From: Thermocatellispora tengchongensis
GTDB lineage: Bacteria > Actinomycetota > Actinomycetes > Streptosporangiales > Streptosporangiaceae
Length of the DNA: 64,000 nt
Direction of reading: 5' to 3'
NCBI RefSeq assembly: GCF_014202315.1
Contig: NZ_JACHGN010000008.1
Location: 291,342-355,341, forward strand
The notes under the pieces are model-generated. The model worked only from the letters and a program-made list of their open reading frames with translations, was not told where the DNA came from and ran no database searches. Below are positions 43,056 through 51,627 of this stretch, one piece after another. Every line of letters starts with the position of its first letter. Position 1 is the first letter of the stretch. The translations under genes were made by a program, and so were the position numbers.

Positions 43056-44675
43056 ATGGTGCGTGACGCCGGGATGGAGCGTGCGCGCCGCTTCGACGCG
43101 GGCACGCTGCTGGAACGCACGCCCGACGGGCTCGCGGTGATCGACCCCGACGGCCGCTTCGTCCAGGCGAACCCGGCGGCGTTGTCGCTGTGCGGGCTCG
43201 ACGCGGCCGGCGTCGCCGGCGCCCCGTCGCCGTTCCCGCGCCGCGGCTCCGGCGAGGCCCAGGAGGGCGTGGCGGCCGAGGCGGTCGCCGTGTGGGAGCC
43301 CCCCTCGGGGCCGCGCCGCGAGTTCGCCTACCGGGTCAGGGAGCTCACCGCCCGCGGCGACCGGATCGTGGCCTTCCGCGACGTCACCGAGAGCCGGCGG
43401 CACCAGCGCCGGCTGGCCGCCATCGCCAGCGCCGCCGGCCGGGTGGCCGCCAAACGCTCCCTGAGCAGCACCCTGGACGCCCTGGCGAAGGAGGTGCTGG
43501 AGGCCGACGCCCTGGCGGGGGTCCAGATCGTGACGGTCAACGTCACCAGGGAGCGGTTCCAGCTCATGGGCACCGCCGGGTTCGGCCAGGCGGCCGGCTT
43601 CTTCGACCTCCTCGTCGAGTGCCTGGACGCCGGCGCCGACCTGCGCATGATCGACGCGTTCACCTCCCGGCGTCCGGTGGTCGTGCCGCACCGGTACGAG
43701 ATGATCATGTCCGATCCGGCCTGGAAGCCGCTGCAGGACTACATGCGGCATCCTGAGTGGGACTGGTTCGCCAGCGTCCCGCTGATGGTGCGCGGCGAGC
43801 CCGTCGGCATCCTCAACGCCTTCTACGCCCCCGGCCAGGAGATCGGCAGCACCGCACTGGACTTCCTGCTGGCGATGGCCGAGCAGGCGGCGCAGGCCGT
43901 CCACTACGCCGCCCTGCTCGAACGCGAGCGAGAGGTCGCCCGGCGCGAGGAGCGCCAGCGCCTGGCCCGCGACCTGCACGACTCCGTGGTCCAGCAGGTC
44001 TTCTCGATGGGCATGCAGGTCAAGTCGCTGGCCATGCTCTCCGGCCGCGACACCGTCGTCGACTCGGCGTACGTGATGCGCGTGGCCGAGGAGCTGGGCC
44101 ACATCTCCAAGGCGGTCCTGGGCGACCTGCGGGCCATGGTGACCGACCTGCACCCCACCGCCCTCGCCGACCAGGGCCTGCCGGCCGCCCTGGCCGCGCT
44201 CGCCGAGTCCACCATGGGCCGCACCGGCTTCGACGTGCGGGTCTCGATCAGCGATCCCCGCGACGAGCTGGACGACCTGGAGACCGAGCTGCGCGAGGAC
44301 GTCTACCGCGTGATCGCGGAGGCGCTGCACAACAGCGTCAAGCACTCGCACGGCTCCCGGGTCACGATCACCGTCGGGGTGACCGGCCGCGGCGCCCAGC
44401 GGCGGCTGACGGCCGAGGTCGCCGACGACGGGCGCGGCATGCCGGCGCGCACCGCCGACCCGCCCGCCGACGACGGCGGCTTCGGCATGACCGCGATGCG
44501 CGAACGCGCCGGCCGGTGGGCGGGCGAGCTGACCACCAGCTCCGATCCCGCCGGGGGGACCGTCGTCCGCCTCGTGCTCCCGCTGCCCGCCGCGCTGCCC
44601 GCCGCACCGCCCACGGCCGTGGCGCGCAGGCCCACCGCCCACGAACGACTGTCAGAGCGCCTGAGGACCCCATGA
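43056..44675 (+). CDS. PAS-GAF sensor histidine kinase (NarL partner type)
   Basis: A 539-aa soluble kinase without membrane helices. PAS domain near 18-112 ([20 protein letters not shown]); GAF domain near 128-290 with two tryptophan-rich stretches ([20 protein letters not shown]); HisKA_3 near 297-365 with phospho-acceptor H308 in [15 protein letters not shown]; HATPase near 400-505 ([31 protein letters not shown]). The GAF domain probably senses an aromatic compound (inference). Start ATG at 43056 with GAGGAGG upstream. It is paired with the response regulator at 44692. Confidence 0.93.
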   Translation: MVRDAGMERARRFDAGTLLERTPDGLAVIDPDGRFVQANPAALSLCGLDAAGVAGAPSPFPRRGSGEAQEGVAAEAVAVWEPPSGPRREFAYRVRELTARGDRIVAFRDVTESRRHQRRLAAIASAAGRVAAKRSLSSTLDALAKEVLEADALAGVQIVTVNVTRERFQLMGTAGFGQAAGFFDLLVECLDAGADLRMIDAFTSRRPVVVPHRYEMIMSDPAWKPLQDYMRHPEWDWFASVPLMVRGEPVGILNAFYAPGQEIGSTALDFLLAMAEQAAQAVHYAALLEREREVARREERQRLARDLHDSVVQQVFSMGMQVKSLAMLSGRDTVVDSAYVMRVAEELGHISKAVLGDLRAMVTDLHPTALADQGLPAALAALAESTMGRTGFDVRVSISDPRDELDDLETELREDVYRVIAEALHNSVKHSHGSRVTITVGVTGRGAQRRLTAEVADDGRGMPARTADPPADDGGFGMTAMRERAGRWAGELTTSSDPAGGTVVRLVLPLPAALPAAPPTAVARRPTAHERLSERLRTP

Positions 44676-44696
44676 CACACCTGAGGACCCCATGAC
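44660..44696. repeat. duplicated kinase/regulator junction
   Basis: The 17-bp sequence CCTGAGGACCCCATGAC occurs at 44660 and 44680 (20-bp period). Each copy carries GAGG and an ATG. The first copy contains the kinase stop (ATGA overlap), and its ATG opens only a seven-codon ORF; the second copy starts the response regulator. Confidence 0.85.
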
Positions 44697-45387
44697 CGTG
44701 CAACCCGGCACCAGCACCGGCACCAGCACCGGCACCATCGGCGTCCTGGTGGTGGACGACCACGCCGTGGTGCGGCGTGGCGTCGTCGCCTACCTGGAGG
44801 CTCTGGAGAACGTGGAGGTCGTCGGCGAGGCCGCCAACGGCCGCGACGCCATCGACTGCCTGGAATCGCTCCAGGTCCGCCGGCAGCCGCTGCCGCGGGT
44901 GGCGCTGATGGACCTGATGATGCCGAAGATGGACGGCGTGGAGGCGACCGCCGAGATCGCCCGGCGCTTCCCGGCCGTCCGCGTGGTCATCCTGACCAGC
45001 TTCGGCGAGATCGAGCGCATCCACGCCGCGCTTGAGAACGGCGCGGCCGGATACCTGCTCAAGGACGCCGGGCCGTCCGAGGTCGCCGCGGCCATCTACG
45101 CCGCCGCCAACGACGACGTCTTCCTGGACGTCACGGTGGCCCGGCGCCTGGCCCAGAAGATGCGCTCCCCGCACAGCGGCGTCGCCGCCCTGACCAGCCG
45201 CGAGCGCGACGTGCTCGTCCTGGTCGCCGAGGGCCGCTCCAACCGCGAGATCGCGGCCAAGCTGGTGATCAGCGAGCGGACGGCGCGTACGCACGTCAGC
45301 AACCTGCTCGGCAAGCTGGGGCTGCGCTCACGCACCCAGGCGGTCCTGGTCGCCATGCGCGAAGGGCTGGTCCCGCCGCCGACCTGA
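44692..45387 (+). CDS. NarL/LuxR-family response regulator of the aromatic locus
   Basis: A 231-aa regulator. After a short Thr/Gly/Ser repeat ([10 protein letters not shown]) the receiver begins [20 protein letters not shown]74 in [15 protein letters not shown] is the phospho-acceptor, with T102 and K124 also in place. The LuxR helix-turn-helix at about 165-222 has [20 protein letters not shown] and [18 protein letters not shown]. It is the likely binder of the repeated two-box promoter pattern. Start ATG at 44692 is in the second copy of a duplicated junction. Confidence 0.95.
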   Translation: MTVQPGTSTGTSTGTIGVLVVDDHAVVRRGVVAYLEALENVEVVGEAANGRDAIDCLESLQVRRQPLPRVALMDLMMPKMDGVEATAEIARRFPAVRVVILTSFGEIERIHAALENGAAGYLLKDAGPSEVAAAIYAAANDDVFLDVTVARRLAQKMRSPHSGVAALTSRERDVLVLVAEGRSNREIAAKLVISERTARTHVSNLLGKLGLRSRTQAVLVAMREGLVPPPT

Positions 45388-45396
45388 CCCGGCTAC

Positions 45397-45471
45397 GAGC
45401 CGGCCCGCCGCCCTGACCCGCCCAGCCAACCCGCCGACCTGACCTGCCGAGCCGGCCCGCCGCCCTGACCC
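45397..45471. repeat. 23-bp direct repeats in the regulator-ligM gap
   Basis: GAGCCGGCCCGCCGCCCTGA plus CCC occurs identically at 45397-45419 and 45449-45471. A further 17-bp copy of the regulator's 3' end (from 45381) recurs at 45479-45495, reaching into box A. Confidence 0.8.
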
Positions 45472-45489
45472 GGCCACGACCTGACCCGG

Positions 45490-45542
45490 CTACGTCATTT
45501 GTCCTGTCCGGCGCGGGACCGGCGACCCCGTAAATGCCGTCA
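45490..45542 (+). promoter_or_regulatory. two-box regulatory site before the ligM-like gene
   Basis: Box A CTACGTCA-TT-TGTCCT at 45490-45505 and box B TGCCGTCA at 45535-45542, 45 nt apart start to start, 89 nt before the ATG at 45631. Confidence 0.7.
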
Positions 45543-45630
45543 ATTGCGTAATCCGCGGCCAGGTTTCCCCTGCGTAACATCCAGGTCAGGCCGCGATGAG
45601 CACGGCCGCCGGCATAACGGGAGAATCATC

Positions 45631-47031
45631 ATGCCCCGCACGAGCCTCGAAGACGTTCTCAACGGCGTTCAGACCAATGTGGCGGATTATCTGCGCAATC
45701 TTCCCGCCGGGCCGAACGTCTATCCCGGCGTTCCCCCGGAGTACACGAACTGGCGCGATGAGCAGTACGCCTGGCAGCACACCTGCGTCCTGTTCAACCA
45801 GTCGTACCACATGGCGGAGCTGCTGGTCGAAGGGGGCGACGCGCTGAAACTGCTGTCCTATCTGGGGGTGAACAGCTTCGCCAGATTCCCCGTGGACAGT
45901 GCCAAGCAGTTCGTGCCGTGCACCCCCGACGGCTACGTGATCGGCGACGTCATCCTGTTCCGCCTGGCCGAGAACACCTTCAACCTGGTCGGGCGGATTC
46001 CCGCGCTGAACTGGGTGCGTTTCCACGCCGAGACCGGCGGATACGACGTCACCACGGCGCTCGACGAGCGCTCGGCGGCCCGGACCGACCCGTTCAACCG
46101 CAGGTCGTACCGGTACCAGATCCAGGGGCCGAACGCGGCCAAGGTGATCGAGAAGGCGACCGGCCGGCCCGCGCCCGAGCTGAAGTTCTTCCACATGACC
46201 ACCATGACCATCGCGGGCAGGACCGTGCGCGCGCTGCGGCACGGCATGGCCGGGCAGCCCGGATACGAGCTGTTCGGGCCGTGGGCCGAGCGGGAGGAGG
46301 TGCACCAGGCGCTGGTCGAGGCCGGCGAGGAGTTCGGGATGCGCCTGGTCGGCGGCCGGGCGTACTCCTCCAACACCCTGGAGTCGGGCTGGATCCCCTC
46401 GCCCCTGCCGGCCGTCTACACCGGGGATGCGCTCAAGAGCTACCGGCAGTGGCTGCCGGCCGACGGCTACGAGGCCAACGCCTCCATCGGCGGTAGCTTC
46501 GTCTCCGAGCGCATCGAGGACTACTACCTGACGCCGTGGGACCTGGGCTACGGGGCCTTCGTGAAGTTCGACCACGACTTCATCGGCCGCGAGGCGCTGC
46601 AGGCCATGGCCGGCCGCCCGCACCGCAAGAAGGTCACGCTCGCGCTGCACAACGACGACTTCCTCAAGGCCGTCGGCTCGCAGCTCGAACGCGGCGCCCC
46701 GGCCAAGTGGTTCGAGTTCCCGTCCGCGGTCTACTCCATGCACCCGTACGACCTGGTCAAGGCGCACGGCGAGCCCGCGGGCATCTCGACCTGGATCGGC
46801 TACAGCTGGAACGAGCGCAAGATGCTGACGCTGGCCATGGTGGACGCCGAGCACGCCGAACCGGGCGCCCAGGTGACGCTGGTGTGGGGCGAGGCCGGCG
46901 GCGGCACGAGCAAGCTCACCGTCGAGGACCACGGCCAGTTCGAGATCGGCGCCACGGTGAGCCCGGTGCCCTACGCCGAGGTCGCCCGCAAGGTCTACGC
47001 CGACGGCGGCTGGCGGGCGGCGACCCCCTGA
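45631..47031 (+). CDS. ligM: tetrahydrofolate-dependent aromatic O-demethylase, LigM/DesA-like
   Basis: A 466-aa protein of the aminomethyltransferase (GcvT-like) family in the LigM/DesA branch: start TSLEDVLNGVQTNVADYLRN, WRDEQYAWQHTCVLFNQSYH, LLSYLGVNSFARFPVDSAKQ, GQPGYELFGPW, TPWDLGYGAFVKFDHDFIGR. LigM moves the methyl group of vanillate or 3-O-methylgallate to THF, giving protocatechuate or gallate and methyl-THF. Length fits LigM (about 470). metF and purU nearby complete the C1 handling and ligAB follows directly. Vanillate versus syringate cannot be decided. GGGAG precedes the ATG. Confidence 0.88.
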   Translation: MPRTSLEDVLNGVQTNVADYLRNLPAGPNVYPGVPPEYTNWRDEQYAWQHTCVLFNQSYHMAELLVEGGDALKLLSYLGVNSFARFPVDSAKQFVPCTPDGYVIGDVILFRLAENTFNLVGRIPALNWVRFHAETGGYDVTTALDERSAARTDPFNRRSYRYQIQGPNAAKVIEKATGRPAPELKFFHMTTMTIAGRTVRALRHGMAGQPGYELFGPWAEREEVHQALVEAGEEFGMRLVGGRAYSSNTLESGWIPSPLPAVYTGDALKSYRQWLPADGYEANASIGGSFVSERIEDYYLTPWDLGYGAFVKFDHDFIGREALQAMAGRPHRKKVTLALHNDDFLKAVGSQLERGAPAKWFEFPSAVYSMHPYDLVKAHGEPAGISTWIGYSWNERKMLTLAMVDAEHAEPGAQVTLVWGEAGGGTSKLTVEDHGQFEIGATVSPVPYAEVARKVYADGGWRAATP

Positions 47032-47069
47032 ACGGCCGTCCCCGATCCCGCGAGACGAGGGAGAAGCCC

Positions 47070-47435
47070 ATGAGCGGGCCCGACAGTCACGCCGGGGAGC
47101 CGGACCGCATACCCGACACGCCGCTCCTGGACCGGGAGCGGCAGTTGCGCGGCTACCGGATCAACAAGATGGCCATGGGGCTGGGCGACCCGGCCAACCG
47201 CGCCGCGTTCCGGGCCGACGAGCGCGCCTACCTGGACCGCTTCGGCCTGAGCGAGGAGGAGAAGGCCGCGGTGCTGGCCCGCGACTGGCGCGAGATGGTG
47301 CGCCTGGGCGGCAACCTGTTCCTCATCCTGAAGATCTCCGCGGTCGATCCGGTGCGCATCACCGAGATCGGCGCCCACCAGGCCGGCATGGAGCACGAGG
47401 CGTTCCTGCGGGACCGGCTCGGGAAGAAGGTGTGA
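47070..47435 (+). CDS. ligA: protocatechuate 4,5-dioxygenase small (alpha) subunit
   Basis: A 121-aa all-helical LigA-type subunit: RINKMAMGLGDPANRAAFRA, DERAYLDRFGLSEEEKAAVL, RDWREMVRLGGNLFLILKI, ending HQAGMEHEAFLRDRLGKKV. It caps the active site of the extradiol dioxygenase beta subunit. ATG at 47070 with GAGGGAG upstream. Four bases separate it from ligB and 38 bases from ligM, so the three are one operon. Confidence 0.92.
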   Translation: MSGPDSHAGEPDRIPDTPLLDRERQLRGYRINKMAMGLGDPANRAAFRADERAYLDRFGLSEEEKAAVLARDWREMVRLGGNLFLILKISAVDPVRITEIGAHQAGMEHEAFLRDRLGKKV

Positions 47436-47439
47436 AGAC

Positions 47440-48282
47440 GTGGCAAGGATCGTCGGGGGACTCGGCACCTCGCACGTGCCCTCCATCGGCGCGGCGCTGG
47501 ACAAGGGGCTGCGCGACACGCCCGAGTGGAAGCCGTTCTTCGACGGCTACGTGCCCGCGCGGGAGTGGGTCCGCGAGCAGCGGCCGGATGTCGCGGTCGT
47601 GGTGTTCAACGACCACTTCAACGCGCTGTTCCTGGATCGTGTCCCCACCTTCGCGGTCGGCTGCGCCGCCGAGTACCACCCCGTGGACGAGGGCTGGGGG
47701 CCGCGGGCGATCCCCCCGTTCCCGGGGGCGAGCCGCTTCGCCTGGCACCTGGCCGACACCCTGGTGGAGAACCGGTTCGACCCGGAGATCATCCAGGAGA
47801 TCAAGGTGGACCACGGCCTCCAGGTGCCCATGGAGCTGTTCTGGGGGCGGCCGGCCGACGCCTGGCCGGTGAAGGTGGTGCCCATCTTCGTCAACGTGCT
47901 GCAGTACCCGATCCCGCTGCCCGCCCGCCTCTACGAGCTGGGCAAGACGCTGCGCCGGGCGATCGAGAGCTACGACGGCGACGAGAGGTTCGTCGTGCTC
48001 GGCACCGGCGGGCTGTCCCACCAGCTCCAGGGAGCCCGTGCCGGGTTCCTGAACCGGGAGGCCGACCAGCGGTTCCTGGTGGACATCGCCGAAGATCCCG
48101 ACAGGCTGGCCGGCTGGAGCCGGGAGCAGTACGTCGAGACCTTCGGCGGTGAGGGGGCGGAGGTCGTCATGTGGCTGGTGATGCGCGGGGCGCTCAACCG
48201 CGAGGTCGTGGTCAGGCACCGGCACTACTTCGCCCCGGCCTCGATGACCGGGGCCGGGATGATCGTCCTGGAGGACGCCTGA
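47440..48282 (+). CDS. ligB: protocatechuate 4,5-dioxygenase large (beta) subunit
   Basis: A 280-aa class III extradiol dioxygenase. The iron ligands H12 (GTSHVPS), H59 (FNDHFNAL) and E241 (GAEVVMWLVM) and the catalytic base H194 (GTGGLSHQLQG) fall where LigB has H12, H61, E242 and H195. It opens protocatechuate (or a methoxylated gallate) between C4 and C5. The next pathway enzymes (LigC, LigI, LigJ, LigK types) are not in the window. GTG start at 47440. It ends before a strong convergent hairpin. Confidence 0.94.
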   Translation: MARIVGGLGTSHVPSIGAALDKGLRDTPEWKPFFDGYVPAREWVREQRPDVAVVVFNDHFNALFLDRVPTFAVGCAAEYHPVDEGWGPRAIPPFPGASRFAWHLADTLVENRFDPEIIQEIKVDHGLQVPMELFWGRPADAWPVKVVPIFVNVLQYPIPLPARLYELGKTLRRAIESYDGDERFVVLGTGGLSHQLQGARAGFLNREADQRFLVDIAEDPDRLAGWSREQYVETFGGEGAEVVMWLVMRGALNREVVVRHRHYFAPASMTGAGMIVLEDA

Positions 48283-48283
48283 C

Positions 48284-48348
48284 GGGCGGCTCACCCTGGG
48301 CGGCTCACCCTGGGCGGCTCACCCTGGGCGGGCTCAGCCGCCCAGGGT
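48284..48348. terminator. tandem 14-bp repeats and bidirectional hairpin
   Basis: Three perfect 14-bp units GGGCGGCTCACCCT (48284-48325) run into an 11-bp perfect stem, ACCCTGGGCGG (48321-48331) and CCGCCCAGGGT (48338-48348), with a 6-nt loop. It separates the convergent ligB and IlvD genes and overlaps the IlvD stop; likely a bidirectional terminator without a T-run. Confidence 0.7.
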
Positions 48349-50004
48349 GGCGCCCCGGGCGAGCGGGCCGACGGTGCGCGCGTAGACCGACAGCCAGCCG
48401 CAGCCGGCCGGGGGCGCCGCGGCGGGCAGGGCCGCGCGCCGTCCGGCCAGCTCGGCCTCGGGGACCTCCAGGTCGATGGTGCGGGCGTCCACGTCCACGC
48501 TGATGACGTCGCCGTCCCGCACCAGCCCGAGCGGGCCGCCGACGGCGCCCTCCGGGCTCACCTCGGCCACGACGAGGCCCTTGTTGACCAGGCCGGACAT
48601 CTGCCCGTCGGTCACCACGGCGACCTCGGCGCCCAGGCCCGCGCCGTCGAGGGCGAAGACGAACGCCGAGGTCAGGCCCATGCCCGGCGACCCGCGCAGG
48701 CCCAGGCCGGTCAGCACCAGGACCTGCCCGGGGCGCACCTCGCCGTCGCGGATGGCGGCGATGCCCTCCTCCCGGGAGCGGAACACCCTGGCCGGGCCGC
48801 GGAACCGGCGCACGCCGTCGCCCGCGACCGTCTGCTTGACGACGCCGCCGCCGGGCGCCAGCGTCCCGCGGACGACGACGATGCCCGGGTGGCGGGCCAG
48901 CGGCCGTTCCAGGGGGCGGATCACCTCGGCGTCCACCGAGGTGACGGCCGCGACCAGCGCGCCGAGCGGCGGGCCGGCCACCGTGGGCCGCTCCAGGTCC
49001 AGCATCGGGGCCAGCCGGTGCAGCAGGCCGAGCGCGCCGCCCGCCGCCTCGAACTCGTCGATGCGCCGCTCGCCGTTCGGCTTCACCGCGGCCAGCAGCG
49101 GGACCCGCGGCGCCAGTTCCTCGAACAGCGCGTAGACGTCCACGTCGCAGCCGGCCTCCACCGCCACGGCCTGCAAGTGCTTGAGCGTGTTCACCGAGCC
49201 ACTGATCGCCAGCATCGCGGTGACCGCGTTGCGGAACGAGCCCGGCCCCATGATGTCGCGCGGCCTGACGTCCTCGGCGACCAGTTCGACGATGCGCCGC
49301 CCGGCCGCGGCCACGGTGCGCCACATCTTCGGGCTGCCGGCGAGCACCGGGGTGCTGCCGGGCATGGCCATGCCCAGCGCCTCGGCGGCGATGTGCATGG
49401 AGTTGGCGGTGCCCATCCCGGCGCAGACGCCGGGGCCGGTGATGGCGCGCCCGCTCATCTCGGCCAGCTCGCCGGCCGTCATCCTCCCCGCGGCGACGTG
49501 GCCGGCGTGCAGGAAGACGTCCTCGAAGTCGACGCGCTCGCCCCGGAAGACCCCGGACGGCTGGTATCCGCAGGCGACGACGATCGCCGGGATGTTCAGC
49601 CGCCCGGCCGCCATCAGGTGGGCGGGCGTGGTCTTGTCACAGGACGACAGGCACACCATGCCGTCCAGCAGCGCGCCCTCGACCGCCACCTCGATGTCGT
49701 TGACGATCAGGTCCCGGCTGGGCAGGATGTACCGCCCGGCCGCGCCCGCGCTGGTGATCGCGTCGCTGGGCGCGGCCGTGCGCACCTCGAACCCGACGCC
49801 GCCGGCGTCGCGGATCGCCCGCTTCAGCGGCCCGACGATGCCGTCGAGATGGCTGAAGCAGCTCGCCAGGTCCGAGGAGGTGTTGACGATGGCGATCTTC
49901 GGCTTCTCCATGTCCTCGGGGCTCAGCCCGAGTGCCGTCCACTGGGCCCGGCGCATGGCCCACCGGGTCGTGCCCGGCTCGAAGTTGCTCCGCAGCGGTT
50001 TCAT
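48334..50004 (-). CDS. IlvD/Edd-family dehydratase
   Basis: A 556-aa iron-sulfur dehydratase. Three cluster cysteines are in place: C49 (SDLASCFSHL), C122 (LSSCDKTTPAH) and C194 (GPGVCAGMGTAN). GGVVKQTVAGDG and VVTDGQMSGLVNKGLVVAEV are further family segments. Members dehydrate dihydroxy-acids, aldonates or related hydroxy acids. Since it is in a catabolic operon under IclR control, branched-chain synthesis is unlikely and a sugar-acid or other hydroxy-acid substrate is more plausible. The ATG has GGGAGG eight bases upstream. Last gene of the operon. Confidence 0.92.
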   Translation of the reverse strand: MKPLRSNFEPGTTRWAMRRAQWTALGLSPEDMEKPKIAIVNTSSDLASCFSHLDGIVGPLKRAIRDAGGVGFEVRTAAPSDAITSAGAAGRYILPSRDLIVNDIEVAVEGALLDGMVCLSSCDKTTPAHLMAAGRLNIPAIVVACGYQPSGVFRGERVDFEDVFLHAGHVAAGRMTAGELAEMSGRAITGPGVCAGMGTANSMHIAAEALGMAMPGSTPVLAGSPKMWRTVAAAGRRIVELVAEDVRPRDIMGPGSFRNAVTAMLAISGSVNTLKHLQAVAVEAGCDVDVYALFEELAPRVPLLAAVKPNGERRIDEFEAAGGALGLLHRLAPMLDLERPTVAGPPLGALVAAVTSVDAEVIRPLERPLARHPGIVVVRGTLAPGGGVVKQTVAGDGVRRFRGPARVFRSREEGIAAIRDGEVRPGQVLVLTGLGLRGSPGMGLTSAFVFALDGAGLGAEVAVVTDGQMSGLVNKGLVVAEVSPEGAVGGPLGLVRDGDVISVDVDARTIDLEVPEAELAGRRAALPAAAPPAGCGWLSVYARTVGPLARGATLGG

Positions 50005-50010
50005 GCGGGT

Positions 50011-51387
50011 TCACACCTCCCGGCCGAGGTAGACCCCGGCCCGTTCGAGCCTGTCCTGCAGCGCCGCCACGTCGATGTCGCCGCACGCGACGCCGGTCTC
50101 CAGGGCCAGGCCGGCCGCGGTGCCGGCCGCCTCGCCCATGGCGAAGCACGGCCCCGTCACCCGGGCCGCCGACTGCGCGTCGTGGGTCATCGACGCGCAG
50201 CGGCCGGCCACGTAGAGATTGGCGATCCGCTCCGGCACCAGCATCCGGAACGGAAGCTGGTTGAAGCCGCGCGGGTTCTCCCCGCGCTGCCACCGGAACT
50301 CCACGGTCCCGGCCACGTGCGCCTCCACCGGCCAGCCGTTGACGCCGATCGTGTCGGGGAAGTCGGCGCAGCCGAGCACGTCGTCCTCGGTCAGCCGGTA
50401 CCGGCCCAGGACGCGCCGGGTCTCCCTGATCCCGATCTGCGGCGCCAGGTCCACGATGTAGGACTCGCCGAACCCCGGGACGTTGTCGCGGATGAAGGCG
50501 AAGGCGTCCAGCACCTGCCGGCGTCCTTGCAGCTCGCCGTGGGTGAGCTGCTCCACGTCGGTGCCGTCCACGGCGCTGCCGTCGGGGTTGGCGAGCTGGG
50601 TGAGGTTGGCGCGCCACTCCAGCGGGTTGCGCTGCGGGCGGACGATCGGCTTCTTGCGCGGGAAGGAGTGCGTCCCCGCCCGCTCCGCCGCGTCCATGAG
50701 CCGCTCGACCGTACGCCACGGCCGCTCGCCGGCGGCGCGGGCGTCCACGCCGTTGATCCGGAACATCAGCGACGGGTACAGCATCCCGTCCAGGCCCGGC
50801 GACTTCTCGAACGGCGCCCCGGCCCACGCCGCCACGTCGCCGTCGCCGGAGGCGTCGATGAAGATCCGCCCGCGCACCGCGGCCCGGCCCGACTTGGACT
50901 CGATCAGCACCGCGTCGATGACGTCCTCGCCGGACATCACCACGCCGACCGCCAGGGCGTGGAAGAGCAGCCGGGCCCCCGAGCCGGCCACCAGCTCGTC
51001 CGCGGCGATCTTGTAGCTGGAGATGTCGAACGCCTGGGCCAGGATGCCGTCGTTGATCGTCAGGTGCGGCGGGGACAGCCCGTCGAGCCTGTCCAGCCGC
51101 TCCAGCAGCTCGCCGGCGAGGCCGTGGATCACCCGCCGGTGCTCGCCGTGCACCTTGGCGTGCAGCCCGCAGAAGGTGCTCAGGCCGCCCGCGGTGCCCG
51201 CGCCGCCCAGGAAGCCGTAGCGCTCCAGCAGGATCACCGAGCGCCCGGCGCGGGCGGCGGCGGCCGCGGCCATGATCCCCGCCGGGCCGCCGCCCACGAC
51301 CACCACGTCGAACTCGCCGTGGACCGGGGTCGTGCGGCCGGGCTCGGTGATCGTCGCGGGGGGCGCCGCCCGTTCCGGCCGCCTCAC
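50011..51387 (-). CDS. FAD-dependent oxidoreductase (FAD_oxidored type)
   Basis: A 458-aa flavoprotein with the dinucleotide-binding loop VVVVGGGPAGIMAAAAAARA near 28-47, then LERYGFLGGAGTAGGLSTFC, FIDASGDGDVAAWAGAPFE and a C-terminal GRCASMTHDAQSAARVTGPC. This is the PF12831-type architecture, often found with sugar or organic-acid catabolism. The GTG start overlaps the stop of the upstream mini-gene (GTGA). Substrate unknown; coupling with UGSC and IlvD proteins suggests oxidation of a pathway intermediate. Confidence 0.9.
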   Translation of the reverse strand: MRRPERAAPPATITEPGRTTPVHGEFDVVVVGGGPAGIMAAAAAARAGRSVILLERYGFLGGAGTAGGLSTFCGLHAKVHGEHRRVIHGLAGELLERLDRLDGLSPPHLTINDGILAQAFDISSYKIAADELVAGSGARLLFHALAVGVVMSGEDVIDAVLIESKSGRAAVRGRIFIDASGDGDVAAWAGAPFEKSPGLDGMLYPSLMFRINGVDARAAGERPWRTVERLMDAAERAGTHSFPRKKPIVRPQRNPLEWRANLTQLANPDGSAVDGTDVEQLTHGELQGRRQVLDAFAFIRDNVPGFGESYIVDLAPQIGIRETRRVLGRYRLTEDDVLGCADFPDTIGVNGWPVEAHVAGTVEFRWQRGENPRGFNQLPFRMLVPERIANLYVAGRCASMTHDAQSAARVTGPCFAMGEAAGTAAGLALETGVACGDIDVAALQDRLERAGVYLGREV

Positions 51388-51611
51388 TTCGCCGGGAGCA
51401 CGATGTGGTCCAGCGTGTACGGCGTCGGCTCCAGGGCGTTGGACATGATCTGCTCCATCACCGGCAGGGGCACCAGGCAGTCGGCGCAGGCGTCCTCACC
51501 CGCCTCGATCCGGACCACCACCCGGTCCTCGCCGGTCACCGACCAGCTCAGCGTGTAGCCGTCGGAGGCCATCATGTCGCGGAAGCGAGCCAGCGCGTCG
51601 TCCAGGGCCAC
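51384..51611 (-). CDS. CxxC mini-protein, NifU-like
   Basis: A 75-aa protein from the GTG at 51611 behind GGAGGAGG. It has a helix (LDDALARFRDMMASDGY), strands (LSWSV, RVVVRIEAG) and a CADC motif at 42-45 followed by helix VPLPVMEQIMSNAL. Size and CxxC placement recall small NifU C-terminal domains that carry iron-sulfur clusters. It may supply a cluster to the dehydratase (inference). The open frame continues upstream through the previous gene, but the ribosome site defines this start, 17 nt after that gene's stop. Confidence 0.7.
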   Translation of the reverse strand: MALDDALARFRDMMASDGYTLSWSVTGEDRVVVRIEAGEDACADCLVPLPVMEQIMSNALEPTPYTLDHIVLPAK

Positions 51612-51627
51612 GCCGCCCTCCTCCGGC

